18,345 nucleotides of DNA, taken from contig CAUFWM010000028.1 of NCBI GenBank assembly GCA_959596505.1, positions 1 to 18,345 of the forward strand, given 5' to 3'. Below, one piece after another: positions 1 to 6,575 of this stretch (position 1 is the stretch's first letter; every line of letters starts with the position of its first letter). Below the pieces are notes generated by a model. That model worked only from the letters and a program-made list of their open reading frames with translations, was not told where the DNA came from and did no database searches. The DNA is from an uncultured Collinsella sp. GTDB taxonomy: Bacteria; Actinomycetota; Coriobacteriia; Coriobacteriales; Coriobacteriaceae. The translations under genes were made by a program, and so were the position numbers.

Positions 1-733
1 TCACCGGACCGTCATTGGTAATGGCGACGGTGTTCTCGTAGTGCGCGGCGGGCAGATGGTCGTTGGTCGTAACGATCCAACCATCGGAGCCCGTGCTCAC
101 ATGATTGGAACCCATCGTAACCATCGGCTCGATAGCGATGACCATACCAGCCTGAAGGCGAACGCCTCTCCCCTTCTTTCCATAATTTGGAACGTTGGGG
201 TCCTCGTGCATTACACGACCGATACCATGCCCCACGTAATCGCGAAGCACGCCGTAACCGTGAGACTCGGCGAGGGACTGAACAGCATACCCGACGTCCC
301 CGATATGGTTACCGGGAACAGCCTGCTCGATGGCAGCCTTTAGGCAATCGCGCGTAACCTCGCACAGGGCCTTGGCCTCGGGCGTGGGCGTGCCGACGAA
401 AAACGTCCAAGCGTTATCGCCGACCCAACCGTCGACGACAGCTCCCGTATCGATGGAGATGATATCGCCATCGCGCAGGATCATATCGGGGTTGGGAATG
501 CCGTGGACCACGGCATCGTTTATTGATGCGCAAATGGTTCCGGGGAACCCGCCGTAACCCTTAAAGGCAGGGGTGCCGCCATGCATGCGGATAATCTGCT
601 CGGCAAGCTGGTCGAGCTCGAAGGTCGACACGCCGGGGCGAACCATGGCTCCAACGTGGCGGAGCGCCATCTTAGATAGCGCTCCTGCCTTCTTCATCTG
701 CTCGATTTGCGTTGCAGACTTAATCTTGATCAT
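1..733 (-). CDS. map: Methionine aminopeptidase, type I (C-terminal end outside window)
   Basis: Removes the initiator methionine from nascent proteins in the cytoplasm with a two-metal site. The minus-strand frame starts at ATG 733-731 (MIKIKSATQIEQMKKAGA) and stays open to the window edge, giving 244 codons; the family is about 250 residues, so only the last few are missing. The metal and active-site residues are all visible in order: the His of AVVHGIP, the two Asp of ISIDTGAVVDGWVGDNAW, the His of GHGIGRVMHEDP, the Glu of AIEPM and the Glu of ENTVAIT. The start overlaps the adk stop by 4 bases (ATGA), so translation is probably coupled. The adk-map order after secY is the common bacterial arrangement. 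Confidence 0.96.
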   Translation of the reverse strand, partial: MIKIKSATQIEQMKKAGALSKMALRHVGAMVRPGVSTFELDQLAEQIIRMHGGTPAFKGYGGFPGTICASINDAVVHGIPNPDMILRDGDIISIDTGAVVDGWVGDNAWTFFVGTPTPEAKALCEVTRDCLKAAIEQAVPGNHIGDVGYAVQSLAESHGYGVLRDYVGHGIGRVMHEDPNVPNYGKKGRGVRLQAGMVIAIEPMVTMGSNHVSTGSDGWIVTTNDHLPAAHYENTVAITNDGPV

Positions 734-1356
734 AGACCGAGAGCCTCTTTGACATCCCCGTACACGGTCTTGCGAGCCTGGTCACCGTTGACCGACTTGA
801 GCAGACCCTGGCCACGATAGTAGTCGACGAGCGGGCTCGTGGACTTCTCGTAGACGTCGAGACGGTTCTTGATGGTCTCGGGCTTGTCGTCGTCGCGCTG
901 ATACATCTCGCCACCGCACTTGGGGCAGGTAGCATCGGCAGCGGTGCCGGTGTAACCGCAGGCGCGGCAGGTGCGACGCGAAGACAGACGATCGATGATG
1001 ACCTCGGGGGCCACATCGACCAGAAGAGCGCAGTCGATCTCGCGACCCATAGCCGAGAGCTCGGAATCGAGCGTCACAGCCTGGGCGGTGTTGCGCGGGA
1101 AGCCATCGAGGATGAAGCCCTGCTGGGCGTCATCGGCGGCAAGGCGCTCCTTGACAAGGTCGATCACGAGCTGGTCGGGGACGAGCTCGCCAGCGTCCAT
1201 GTACTTCTTAGCCTGAATACCAAGCTCGGTGCCACCCTTGACGGCAGCACGCAGCAGGTCGCCCGTGGAAATGTGAGCGACGCCAAACTCGGCGACGAGC
1301 TCCTGTGCGACGGTGCCCTTACCGGCACCCGGAGCTCCGAGCAATACGAGGTTCAT
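730..1356 (-). CDS. adk: Adenylate kinase, zinc-lid type
   Basis: Interconverts ATP plus AMP with two ADP in the cytoplasm. 208 residues. The P-loop GAPGAGKGT is at residues 7-15, the AMP-site motif DGFPRN at 84-89, and the lid carries four cysteines in two CxxC pairs (130/133 and 144/147), so a structural zinc is expected. The frame can be extended two codons to a TTG at 1362, but ATG 1356 is chosen because AGGAGG (1369-1364) sits 7 bases before it and the family begins M-N-L-V-L-L-G. It lies 18 bases after secY, and its stop overlaps the map start. Confidence 0.97.
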   Translation of the reverse strand: MNLVLLGAPGAGKGTVAQELVAEFGVAHISTGDLLRAAVKGGTELGIQAKKYMDAGELVPDQLVIDLVKERLAADDAQQGFILDGFPRNTAQAVTLDSELSAMGREIDCALLVDVAPEVIIDRLSSRRTCRACGYTGTAADATCPKCGGEMYQRDDDKPETIKNRLDVYEKSTSPLVDYYRGQGLLKSVNGDQARKTVYGDVKEALGL

Positions 1357-1374
1357 GAGCAATCCTCCTCTAGC

Positions 1375-2661
1375 CTATTTAAAGAATCCATCGTAATCAT
1401 ACATCTTGATCTGGCCTTCGAGCTTATCGACCGTGTCGAGCACGACGCCGACCATGATGAGGATGGACGTGCCGCCAAATGCCTGGATCAGATGGTTACC
1501 CGTGAAGGAGAAGATGATCGAAGGCACGATGGCGATGAGCGCCAAAAAGACAGCGCTGGGAAGCGTGATCTTGTTGAGCGCGTTCTTGATGTAGGCCGCG
1601 GTAGCCCTACCCGGACGGACGCCCGGAATAAAGCCGCCCTGCTTCTTAAGGTTGTCGGCCGTGTCATCGGGGTTGAACACCATGGAGGTGTAGAAGTACG
1701 CGAAGAACACGATGAGGACAACGTTAAGCACCCAGTTGAGCCAACCGGTCGAAAGCGCAGAGGCAACTGCCTGAATCCAGCCGATGCCGGGGAAGAACAC
1801 GGCAATCTGAGCCGGGAAGTACAGCAGCGCCGAAGCGAAGATGATCGGCACGACACCCGCGGTGTTGACCTTGATGGGCAGGTAGGTGGTCTGGCCACCC
1901 ATCATGCGACGGCCCACGACGCGCTTAGCGTAGGAGACCGGAATGCGGCGCTGGCCGCGCTCAAGGAAAACAATCAGCGGGATAACCAGCAAGATGATGG
2001 CGCAGATGATCACCATGGTGATGATGCCACCGGCATTGCCCTCGGTGCTGGAGAAGATCGCCTGCGGCAGGCCGGCCATGATGTTCGCAAAGATGATCAG
2101 CGACATGCCATTGCCGATACCGCGCTGGGTGATGAGCTCACCAATCCACATGATCAGCATGGCGCCCGCGGTGAGCGTGCCGACGATCATGAGGTCGAAG
2201 ATGATCTCGGGAGCGCCGGCGCCAGTAAAGCTGATGCCGAAGCTCTTAAAGAGGAAGAGGTAACCCACGGAGTTGAGGATTGCCAGAGCCAGGGTGAGGT
2301 AACGCGAATACTGCGTAATCTTGGTCTGACCGACCTCGCCCTCGCGGGCAAGCTCATGCAGGGAAGGCACAACGGCCTGGAGCATCTGGAGGATGATTGA
2401 GCTGGTGATGTAAGGCATGATACCCAGGGAGAACACCGAAACATAGCTCAACGCGCCACCAGAGAAAAGATTCAGGAGGGCCATAGCACCTGCGGCGACC
2501 GAATTGTTATCGGTCGAGAAAAGGCCCAGCATCCCCTGGAAGGGAATGCCGGGCACAGGAACGTGCGCACCAATGCGGTACACGACGAGCATAGCTATGG
2601 TAAAAAGAATCTTTTCGCGCAATTCTTTGATGCGGAAAGCATTCTTAAGACCATTTAGCAC
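1375..2661 (-). CDS. secY: Protein translocase subunit SecY
   Basis: Channel-forming subunit of the Sec translocon in the cytoplasmic membrane. 428 residues, normal for the family. It shows the N-terminal AFRIKELREKILFT segment, the RIGAHVPVPGI motif at about 29-39, the second transmembrane helix FSLGIMPYITSSIILQML, the cytoplasmic loop LERGQRRIPVSYAKR and the C5 loop DTADNLKKQGGFIPGVRPG. About ten hydrophobic segments are evident. The start is GTG at 2661-2659, overlapping the end of rplO by 7 bases, so translation is probably coupled to L15. No in-frame ATG lies nearby. Confidence 0.97.
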   Translation of the reverse strand: MLNGLKNAFRIKELREKILFTIAMLVVYRIGAHVPVPGIPFQGMLGLFSTDNNSVAAGAMALLNLFSGGALSYVSVFSLGIMPYITSSIILQMLQAVVPSLHELAREGEVGQTKITQYSRYLTLALAILNSVGYLFLFKSFGISFTGAGAPEIIFDLMIVGTLTAGAMLIMWIGELITQRGIGNGMSLIIFANIMAGLPQAIFSSTEGNAGGIITMVIICAIILLVIPLIVFLERGQRRIPVSYAKRVVGRRMMGGQTTYLPIKVNTAGVVPIIFASALLYFPAQIAVFFPGIGWIQAVASALSTGWLNWVLNVVLIVFFAYFYTSMVFNPDDTADNLKKQGGFIPGVRPGRATAAYIKNALNKITLPSAVFLALIAIVPSIIFSFTGNHLIQAFGGTSILIMVGVVLDTVDKLEGQIKMYDYDGFFK

Positions 2662-3104
2662 GGCAGCTCGACCTTTCCGCCGGCGGCCTCGATCTTGGCC
2701 TGCGCAGAAGCGCTGACCTTGTCGACCTTGACCGTGAACTTCTTGGTGAGCTCACCATTGCCGAGCACCTTGACGGGCTCGAACTCGCTCTTGGTGATGC
2801 GAGCGGCCTTAAGAGCGGCACCGTCGATCACAGCGCCGTCCTCGAACTTGCGCTCGAGACGCTCAACGTTAACGGCGGTGTACTCGATACGACGGGGGTT
2901 GCGGAAGCCCGGAAGCTTGGGCAGGCGCATAGCCAGCGGAGTCTGGCCACCCTCGAAGCCGGCACCCTTGGTGCCGCCAGAGCGGGAACCCTGGCCCTTC
3001 TGACCGCGGCCAGAAGTGGTGCCGTGACCCGAAGAATTGCCACGGCCGACGCGCTTGCGGTTCTTGGTGGAACCGGGCGCGGGAGTAAGATCGTGAAGCT
3101 GCAT
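2655..3104 (-). CDS. rplO: 50S ribosomal protein L15
   Basis: Large-subunit protein that acts late in 50S assembly. 149 residues with the glycine- and arginine-rich basic N-terminus typical of L15 (RKRVGRGNSSGHGTTSGRGQ), then the GGQTPLAMRLPKLPGF core and the C-terminal globular part. ATG start, with GAGGAG overlapping the rpmD stop. The protein ends VELPC; a terminal cysteine is slightly unusual, and its codons lie in the overlap with the secY start. Confidence 0.97.
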   Translation of the reverse strand: MQLHDLTPAPGSTKNRKRVGRGNSSGHGTTSGRGQKGQGSRSGGTKGAGFEGGQTPLAMRLPKLPGFRNPRRIEYTAVNVERLERKFEDGAVIDGAALKAARITKSEFEPVKVLGNGELTKKFTVKVDKVSASAQAKIEAAGGKVELPC

Positions 3105-3107
3105 TTG

Positions 3108-3290
3108 CTACTCCTCTACAATCTCGACAAGGTGCTTGACCTTGAAGATCATGCCGCGGACGGACTCGTTGTCAGCAATCTCGCGAACCTCGCGGATCCT
3201 GTGGAGACCGAGGGCACGGACAGTACGGACCTGGTCCTGCTTGCAACCATTGGTGCTGCGGACCTGCTTGATCTTGATGGTGTCAGCCAT
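3108..3290 (-). CDS. rpmD: 50S ribosomal protein L30
   Basis: Small large-subunit protein of 60 residues, the usual bacterial length. The sequence MADTIKIKQVRSTNGCKQDQVRTVRALGL followed by VRGMIFKVKHLVEIVEE matches the L30 pattern. It sits 2 bases after the rpsE stop and 3 bases before rplO, the conserved rpsE-rpmD-rplO order. Confidence 0.95.
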   Translation of the reverse strand: MADTIKIKQVRSTNGCKQDQVRTVRALGLHRIREVREIADNESVRGMIFKVKHLVEIVEE

Positions 3291-3292
3291 GC

Positions 3293-3817
3293 TTAGTTCT
3301 CCTTACCGACGAACATCTCGGAGACCGTCAGGCCACGGCGAGCCGCGACGTCCTCAGGGCTGGAGAGCTCCTTGAGGCCCTCGACGGCAGCCTTGATGAT
3401 GTTGAGGCCGTTGTCGGTACCGAGGGACTTGGACAGGACGTTCTTGATGCCAGCAAGCTCGAAGAGGGGACGCACAGCGCCGCCGGCGATAACGCCGGTA
3501 CCCTCGACAGCGGGCTTGATGATGATGCGGCCGGCACCAAAGTGACCGAGAACCTCGTGCGGAATGGTGCCCTGCTCGGTCACCGGCACGTGGAACATGT
3601 TCTTCTTGGCATCGAGAGACGCCTTGGAGATGGCCATGGGCACCTCAGCGGACTTGCCCATGCCAACGCCGACGTTGCCCTTGCCGTCGCCAACGACGAC
3701 GAGAGCGACGAGGCTCATGCGACGACCACCCTTGACGGTCTTCGACACGCGGTTGATGTAAACGACGCGCTCCTCGAACTCGGAGGCCTCGCGCTGCTGC
3801 TTCTGATTACGAGCCAT
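3293..3817 (-). CDS. rpsE: 30S ribosomal protein S5
   Basis: Small-subunit protein important for decoding fidelity and mRNA entry. 174 residues. The N-terminal double-stranded RNA binding-like domain carries EFEERVVYINRVSKTVKGGRRMSLVALVVVGDGKGNVGVGMGKS (about 12-56); the C-terminal domain has GRIIIKPAVEGTGVIAGGAVRPLFELAGI. ATG start preceded by TAGGAGG, 15 bases after the rplR stop codon. Confidence 0.97.
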   Translation of the reverse strand: MARNQKQQREASEFEERVVYINRVSKTVKGGRRMSLVALVVVGDGKGNVGVGMGKSAEVPMAISKASLDAKKNMFHVPVTEQGTIPHEVLGHFGAGRIIIKPAVEGTGVIAGGAVRPLFELAGIKNVLSKSLGTDNGLNIIKAAVEGLKELSSPEDVAARRGLTVSEMFVGKEN

Positions 3818-3831
3818 GTGCTACATACCTC

Positions 3832-4200
3832 CTAGAACTCGAGACCGGCGGCACGAGCACCGTCGGCGAGGGCCTTGACGCGGCCATGGTAGATACGGCC
3901 ACCACGATCGAAAGCGACCTTGGTGATGCCGGCCTCGATGGCACGCTTGCCAACGAGCTGACCGACCTTCTCCGCAGCCTCCTTGTTCGAGGTGTGGGTG
4001 CCCTTGAACTCGGCCTCGAGGGTCGAGGCAGAGACGAGCGTCAGGCTGGAGCCCTTGCTGTCGTCGATGATCTGGGCATAGATGTTGGCGTTAGTACGGG
4101 TCACGCGAAGACGCGGACGCTCGGCGGTACCCGAGACCTTGCCGCGAACACGACGCTGACGACGCTTGAGGCCTTCCAGCTTCGCCTTATGCTTGTTCAT
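3832..4200 (-). CDS. rplR: 50S ribosomal protein L18
   Basis: Binds 5S rRNA and helps attach it to the large subunit. 122 residues, basic N-terminus (MNKHKAKLEGLKRRQRRVRGKVSG), the RPRLRVTRTNANIYAQIIDD strand region and the family C-terminal motif FDRGGRIYHGRVKALADGARAAGLEF. ATG start with AGGAG upstream. A hairpin lies in the 75-base gap before it. Confidence 0.97.
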   Translation of the reverse strand: MNKHKAKLEGLKRRQRRVRGKVSGTAERPRLRVTRTNANIYAQIIDDSKGSSLTLVSASTLEAEFKGTHTSNKEAAEKVGQLVGKRAIEAGITKVAFDRGGRIYHGRVKALADGARAAGLEF

Positions 4201-4228
4201 ACGTAAACTCCTAAAAAGGTTGATCTTG

Positions 4229-4250
4229 CCAGCACCTAACGGGGTGCTGG
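4229..4250 (-). other. Perfect 8-bp hairpin between rplF and rplR
   Basis: CCAGCACC (4229-4236) and GGTGCTGG (4243-4250) pair perfectly around a 6-base loop. It lies in the 75-base untranslated gap between the rplF stop and the rplR start, in the middle of a dense operon. No T-run follows on the minus strand, so it is more likely an RNA processing, stability or attenuation element than a full terminator. Its function is inferred only. Confidence 0.55.
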
Positions 4251-4275
4251 TCTTATGCGAGTGAGTCGGTTACGA

Positions 4276-4812
4276 CTACTTGGCGGCCTTACCCAGCTTG
4301 CGGCGGATGTGCTCGCCAACATAGTGGATACCCTTGCCCTTGTAAGGCTCGGGAGGACGATGGCCGCGGATCTCAGCGGCGATCTGACCGACCTGCTGCT
4401 TGTTGATACCCTTGACGTTCACGTGGGTGTTGTCGGGAACCTCGAAGGTGATGCCCTCGGGAGCCTCGACGATCACGGGGTGCGAGAAGCCCAGGGAGAA
4501 CTCGAGGTTCTTGCCCTTCTGCTGCACGCGGTAGCCGACGCCGGCGAGCTCGAGCTTCTTCTCGAAGCCCTCGGAAACGCCAACAACCATGTTGTGGATG
4601 AGGGCGCGGGTGAGGCCGTGGCGGGCACGGGTCTCACGCTCGTCGTCGGGACGGGAAACGGTGAGGACGTTGTCCTCGACGTTGATGGTGAGCTTCTCAA
4701 AAACATCGAGCTCGAGCTGGCCCTTGGGGCCCTTGACGACAACGTTGTTGCCGTTGACTGCCACTTCGACTCCGGCGGGAATCTGGACAGGCTTATTACC
4801 GATACGAGACAC
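4276..4812 (-). CDS. rplF: 50S ribosomal protein L6
   Basis: Large-subunit protein near the GTPase-associated region. 178 residues, normal length. Begins MSRIGNKPVQIPAGV, contains the family pattern VKGPKGQLELDV and ends with the C-terminal signature RGHRPPEPYKGKGIHYVGEHIRRKLGKAAK. The start is GTG (4812-4810) with AAGGAG upstream. It follows rpsH by 33 bases. Confidence 0.97.
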   Translation of the reverse strand: MSRIGNKPVQIPAGVEVAVNGNNVVVKGPKGQLELDVFEKLTINVEDNVLTVSRPDDERETRARHGLTRALIHNMVVGVSEGFEKKLELAGVGYRVQQKGKNLEFSLGFSHPVIVEAPEGITFEVPDNTHVNVKGINKQQVGQIAAEIRGHRPPEPYKGKGIHYVGEHIRRKLGKAAK

Positions 4813-4845
4813 GGTGATCTCCTTTCCTTCTACCTACCGAGCGAA

Positions 4846-5244
4846 TTACCAGACGTAAGCGATGATCTCGCCGCCGACGTTGTGCTTGCGAGCATCGCGG
4901 TCGGTCATGACGCCATGGCTGGTGGAAATAATGGCGGTACCAAGGCCACCACGGACGCGGGGCATGTCGGCAACGCCGGTGTACTTACGCAGGCCCGGCT
5001 TGGAAATGCGGCGGATGCCGTTGATGACCTTAGCCTTCTTGGGACCATACTTAAGCGTGATGTGCAGAGTCTTCTGGGGAACGGTGTCCTCGACATCGTA
5101 GCCCTCGATGTAGCCCTCCTCGTGCAGAACACGAGCGATCTCGACGAGCTTCTTGCTGCTCGGCATGGAGACCGTGGCCTTGTTCACAGAGTTAGCGTTA
5201 CGGATGCGCGTAAGCATATCTGCGATCGGGTCTGTAAGGTTCAT
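4846..5244 (-). CDS. rpsH: 30S ribosomal protein S8
   Basis: Central-domain 16S rRNA binding protein, 132 residues. Begins MNLTDPIADMLTRIRNANS and ends with the signature GGLGTAIISTSHGVMTDRDARKHNVGGEIIAYVW. ATG start with GAAGGAG upstream. In E. coli S8 is the repressor of the spc operon and acts on the mRNA around the rplE start. That region has been rebuilt here (see the rplE leader), so whether S8 still regulates is open. Confidence 0.97.
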   Translation of the reverse strand: MNLTDPIADMLTRIRNANSVNKATVSMPSSKKLVEIARVLHEEGYIEGYDVEDTVPQKTLHITLKYGPKKAKVINGIRRISKPGLRKYTGVADMPRVRGGLGTAIISTSHGVMTDRDARKHNVGGEIIAYVW

Positions 5245-5363
5245 ACAGATTCTCCTTCGTTCTTGATGAACACGTGCTCTTGGTTCTTCGCCGCCCTTAA
5301 CGGCAAAGCCTATTTAGCGCGTTTTCCCTGTTCCAAACTGATGCTTGAAACGCTGGTAGTGAC
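5245..5363 (-). other. 119-base untranslated gap between rpsN and rpsH
   Basis: This is an unusually long spacer inside the operon. On the mRNA strand it contains a short GCCG/CGGC hairpin with a 7-base loop (around 5284-5298) and the rpsH ribosome binding site. No credible ORF or promoter is visible. It may hold a structured regulatory segment, but nothing in it is recognised. Confidence 0.35.
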
Positions 5364-5549
5364 TTACCAGCTGGCCTTCTTAACGCCGGGAAGCTCGCCC
5401 TTGAGTGCAAGCTCACGGAAGCAGACACGGCACAGGCCGAACTTGCGGTACACAGAGTGCGGACGGCCGCAGCGCTGGCAGCGCGTGTACTCACGAGTAG
5501 AGAACTTCTGCTTGCGATTGCACTTGACGATCATCGATGTCTTAGCCAC
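5364..5549 (-). CDS. rpsN: 30S ribosomal protein S14, zinc-binding type Z
   Basis: Short 61-residue S14 of the zinc-dependent type. The zinc ligands are two CxxC pairs at C24/C27 and C40/C43, and the C-terminus GELPGVKKASW is diagnostic of S14. The start is GTG (5549-5547) with GAGGAGG upstream, giving MAKTSMIVKCNRKQKFSTREYTRC. Position between rplE and rpsH is canonical. Some actinobacteria also carry a zinc-free paralogue elsewhere; none is visible here. Confidence 0.97.
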   Translation of the reverse strand: MAKTSMIVKCNRKQKFSTREYTRCQRCGRPHSVYRKFGLCRVCFRELALKGELPGVKKASW

Positions 5550-5583
5550 TTATATCCTCCTCACATAGAGTATTGTTCGCCCC

Positions 5584-5613
5584 AAGCGCCGCCCCCTTGT
5601 GGGAACGGCGCTT
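5584..5613 (-). other. 8-bp hairpin between rplE and rpsN
   Basis: AAGCGCCG (5584-5591) pairs perfectly with CGGCGCTT (5606-5613) around a 14-base loop that can pair further (CCC with GGG). It fills much of the 79-base gap between the rplE stop and the rpsN start. There is no T-run after the stem on the minus strand, so a stability or attenuation role is more likely than termination. Confidence 0.5.
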
Positions 5614-5628
5614 ATAGGGCAGGTGAAC

Positions 5629-6186
5629 CTATTTCTTGAACGGGAAACCGAAGGCGTCCAGAAGGGCCTTGGCCTCCTCATCGGTGTTGGCGGTAGTCAC
5701 GAAAGTGATGTCCATACCACGCTGGTGATCGACGGAGTCGAAGTCGATCTCGGGGAAGATGAGCTGCTCGGTGACGCCCATGGAGAAGTTACCACGGCCG
5801 TCAAAGCTCTTGGCGGAGATGCCGCGGAAGTCGCGGATACGGGGGATCGCGACGGAGGTCAGACGATCGAAGAACTCCCACATACGGTCGCCACGCAGGG
5901 TAACCTTGCAGCCGATCGGCATACCAGCGCGCAGGCGGAAGGTAGCGATGGACTTGCGGGCACGGGTGATCATCGGCTGCTGGCCGGTGATGGCGCGCAG
6001 GTCGCGCACGGCACCGTCGATGGCCTTGGAATCGGTAGCGGCCTCGCCGACACCCATGTTCACGACGATCTTCTCAAACTTGGGGATCATCATGACGTTC
6101 TCGTACTGGAACTTTTCCTGAAGCTGGTGCTTGACCTCGTTGTTGTACTTGGTCTTCAGACGCGGCACATACTTCTCTTCTGCCAT
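5629..6186 (-). CDS. rplE: 50S ribosomal protein L5
   Basis: Large-subunit protein that contacts 5S rRNA and the P-site tRNA. 185 residues. Recognised from YNNEVKHQLQEKFQYENVMMIPKFEKIVVNMGVGEA, the motif TRARKSIATFRLRAGMPIGCKVTLRG and the C-terminal region GNFSMGVTEQLIFPEIDFDSVDHQRGMDITFVTTA. ATG start 6186-6184 with AAGGAG upstream. It is the first gene of the transcription unit in this window. The normal upstream neighbours rplN and rplX are absent; a palindrome pair and then xdhC lie there instead. Confidence 0.97.
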   Translation of the reverse strand: MAEEKYVPRLKTKYNNEVKHQLQEKFQYENVMMIPKFEKIVVNMGVGEAATDSKAIDGAVRDLRAITGQQPMITRARKSIATFRLRAGMPIGCKVTLRGDRMWEFFDRLTSVAIPRIRDFRGISAKSFDGRGNFSMGVTEQLIFPEIDFDSVDHQRGMDITFVTTANTDEEAKALLDAFGFPFKK

Positions 6187-6317
6187 TGTTCACTCCTTCT
6201 TGGGGTTTTAAGCACGGGGCGTGGCCACGGTGGGTTGTCCTCGTGCCTCCTGGCTGCATCCGCGCCGCTCATGGCATTTCGCGGTTTGGACTCGACGCAG
6301 CAGGAGCCGACAAAACA
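6187..6317 (-). promoter_or_regulatory. Leader of the rplE-map operon with an internal stem-loop
   Basis: If transcription begins just downstream of the -10 at 6324-6329, the leader is about 130 nt and has no ORF of its own. On the transcript, bases from 6306-6297 (CTCCTGCTGC) pair with bases from 6257-6247 (GCAGCCAGGAG) with one bulged C. Inside this is a CCGC/GCGG stem. A leader this long and foldable in front of ribosomal protein genes is a candidate site for autogenous control. The pairing is seen; the regulation is inferred. Confidence 0.4.
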
Positions 6318-6323
6318 ATCGGT

Positions 6324-6352
6324 ACTATACGCGCATCGGGAGCGTATTTCCA
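6324..6352 (-). promoter_or_regulatory. Probable sigma-70-type promoter for rplE-map
   Basis: Read on the minus strand: a -35 like TGGAAA (6352-6347), a 17-base spacer and a -10 TATAGT (6329-6324). The -10 matches five of six consensus positions and the -35 four of six. It lies between the palindromes and rplE, where a new promoter would be needed if the operon has been cut off from its usual upstream promoter. Confidence 0.55.
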
Positions 6353-6394
6353 GAAAAACCTCGTCTGCCTGCACAACTCCACAACTCCCCCGCA

Positions 6395-6489
6395 CATATT
6401 GATCCCTAGGGGACGGAGGAAAACGGATCACTTGGGTCGCCTGGCCCTCCGAGTGATCCGTTTTCCTCCGTCCCCTAGGGATCAATATG
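6395..6489. repeat. Long perfect inverted repeat, 38-bp arms
   Basis: The left arm 6395-6432 and right arm 6452-6489 are perfect reverse complements over 38 bases, around a 19-base loop. The arms contain CCCTAGGGGACGGAGG and AAACGGATCACT. No T-run follows on either strand, so this is not a classic terminator, although such a hairpin could block read-through from xdhC into rplE. The length and perfection suggest a mobile repeat (REP or MITE type). This and the next palindrome fill most of the gene-free stretch 6395-6575. Confidence 0.85.
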
Positions 6490-6491
6490 GC

Positions 6492-6558
6492 AGTTGCGGT
6501 GAAATAGGGACTGTTTGATGGCTTAACAGGCTTAAACAGTCCGTATTTCACCGCAACT
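6492..6558. repeat. Second inverted repeat, 25-bp arms with one mismatch
   Basis: The left arm 6492-6516 (AGTTGCGGTGAAATAGGGAC...) pairs with the right arm 6534-6558 with one mismatch, around a 17-base loop. It begins 2 bases after the first palindrome and ends 17 bases before the xdhC stop. Its sequence is unrelated to the first palindrome, so these are two different hairpin units in tandem. Confidence 0.82.
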
Positions 6559-6575
6559 TATATATGGGGATGCGG

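Noticed and set aside
1273..2400. 375-codon plus-strand open frame opposite secY and adk
   Set aside because: Highly charged His/Asp/Glu-rich composition typical of the reverse strand of GC-rich membrane protein genes; no family resemblance.
4255..5568. 437-codon plus-strand open frame opposite rplF, rpsH and rpsN
   Set aside because: It runs antisense to well-supported ribosomal protein genes, has no ribosome binding site and is a codon-bias shadow of GC-rich coding DNA.
6187..6320. A decayed rplX in front of rplE
   Set aside because: All three minus-strand frames were read; none shows L24-like sequence, and the stretch is better explained as promoter and leader.
6395..6558. Ordinary rho-independent terminator for xdhC
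   Set aside because: Neither palindrome is followed by a T-run, and the 38-bp perfect arm is much longer than usual, although the pair may still stop transcription.
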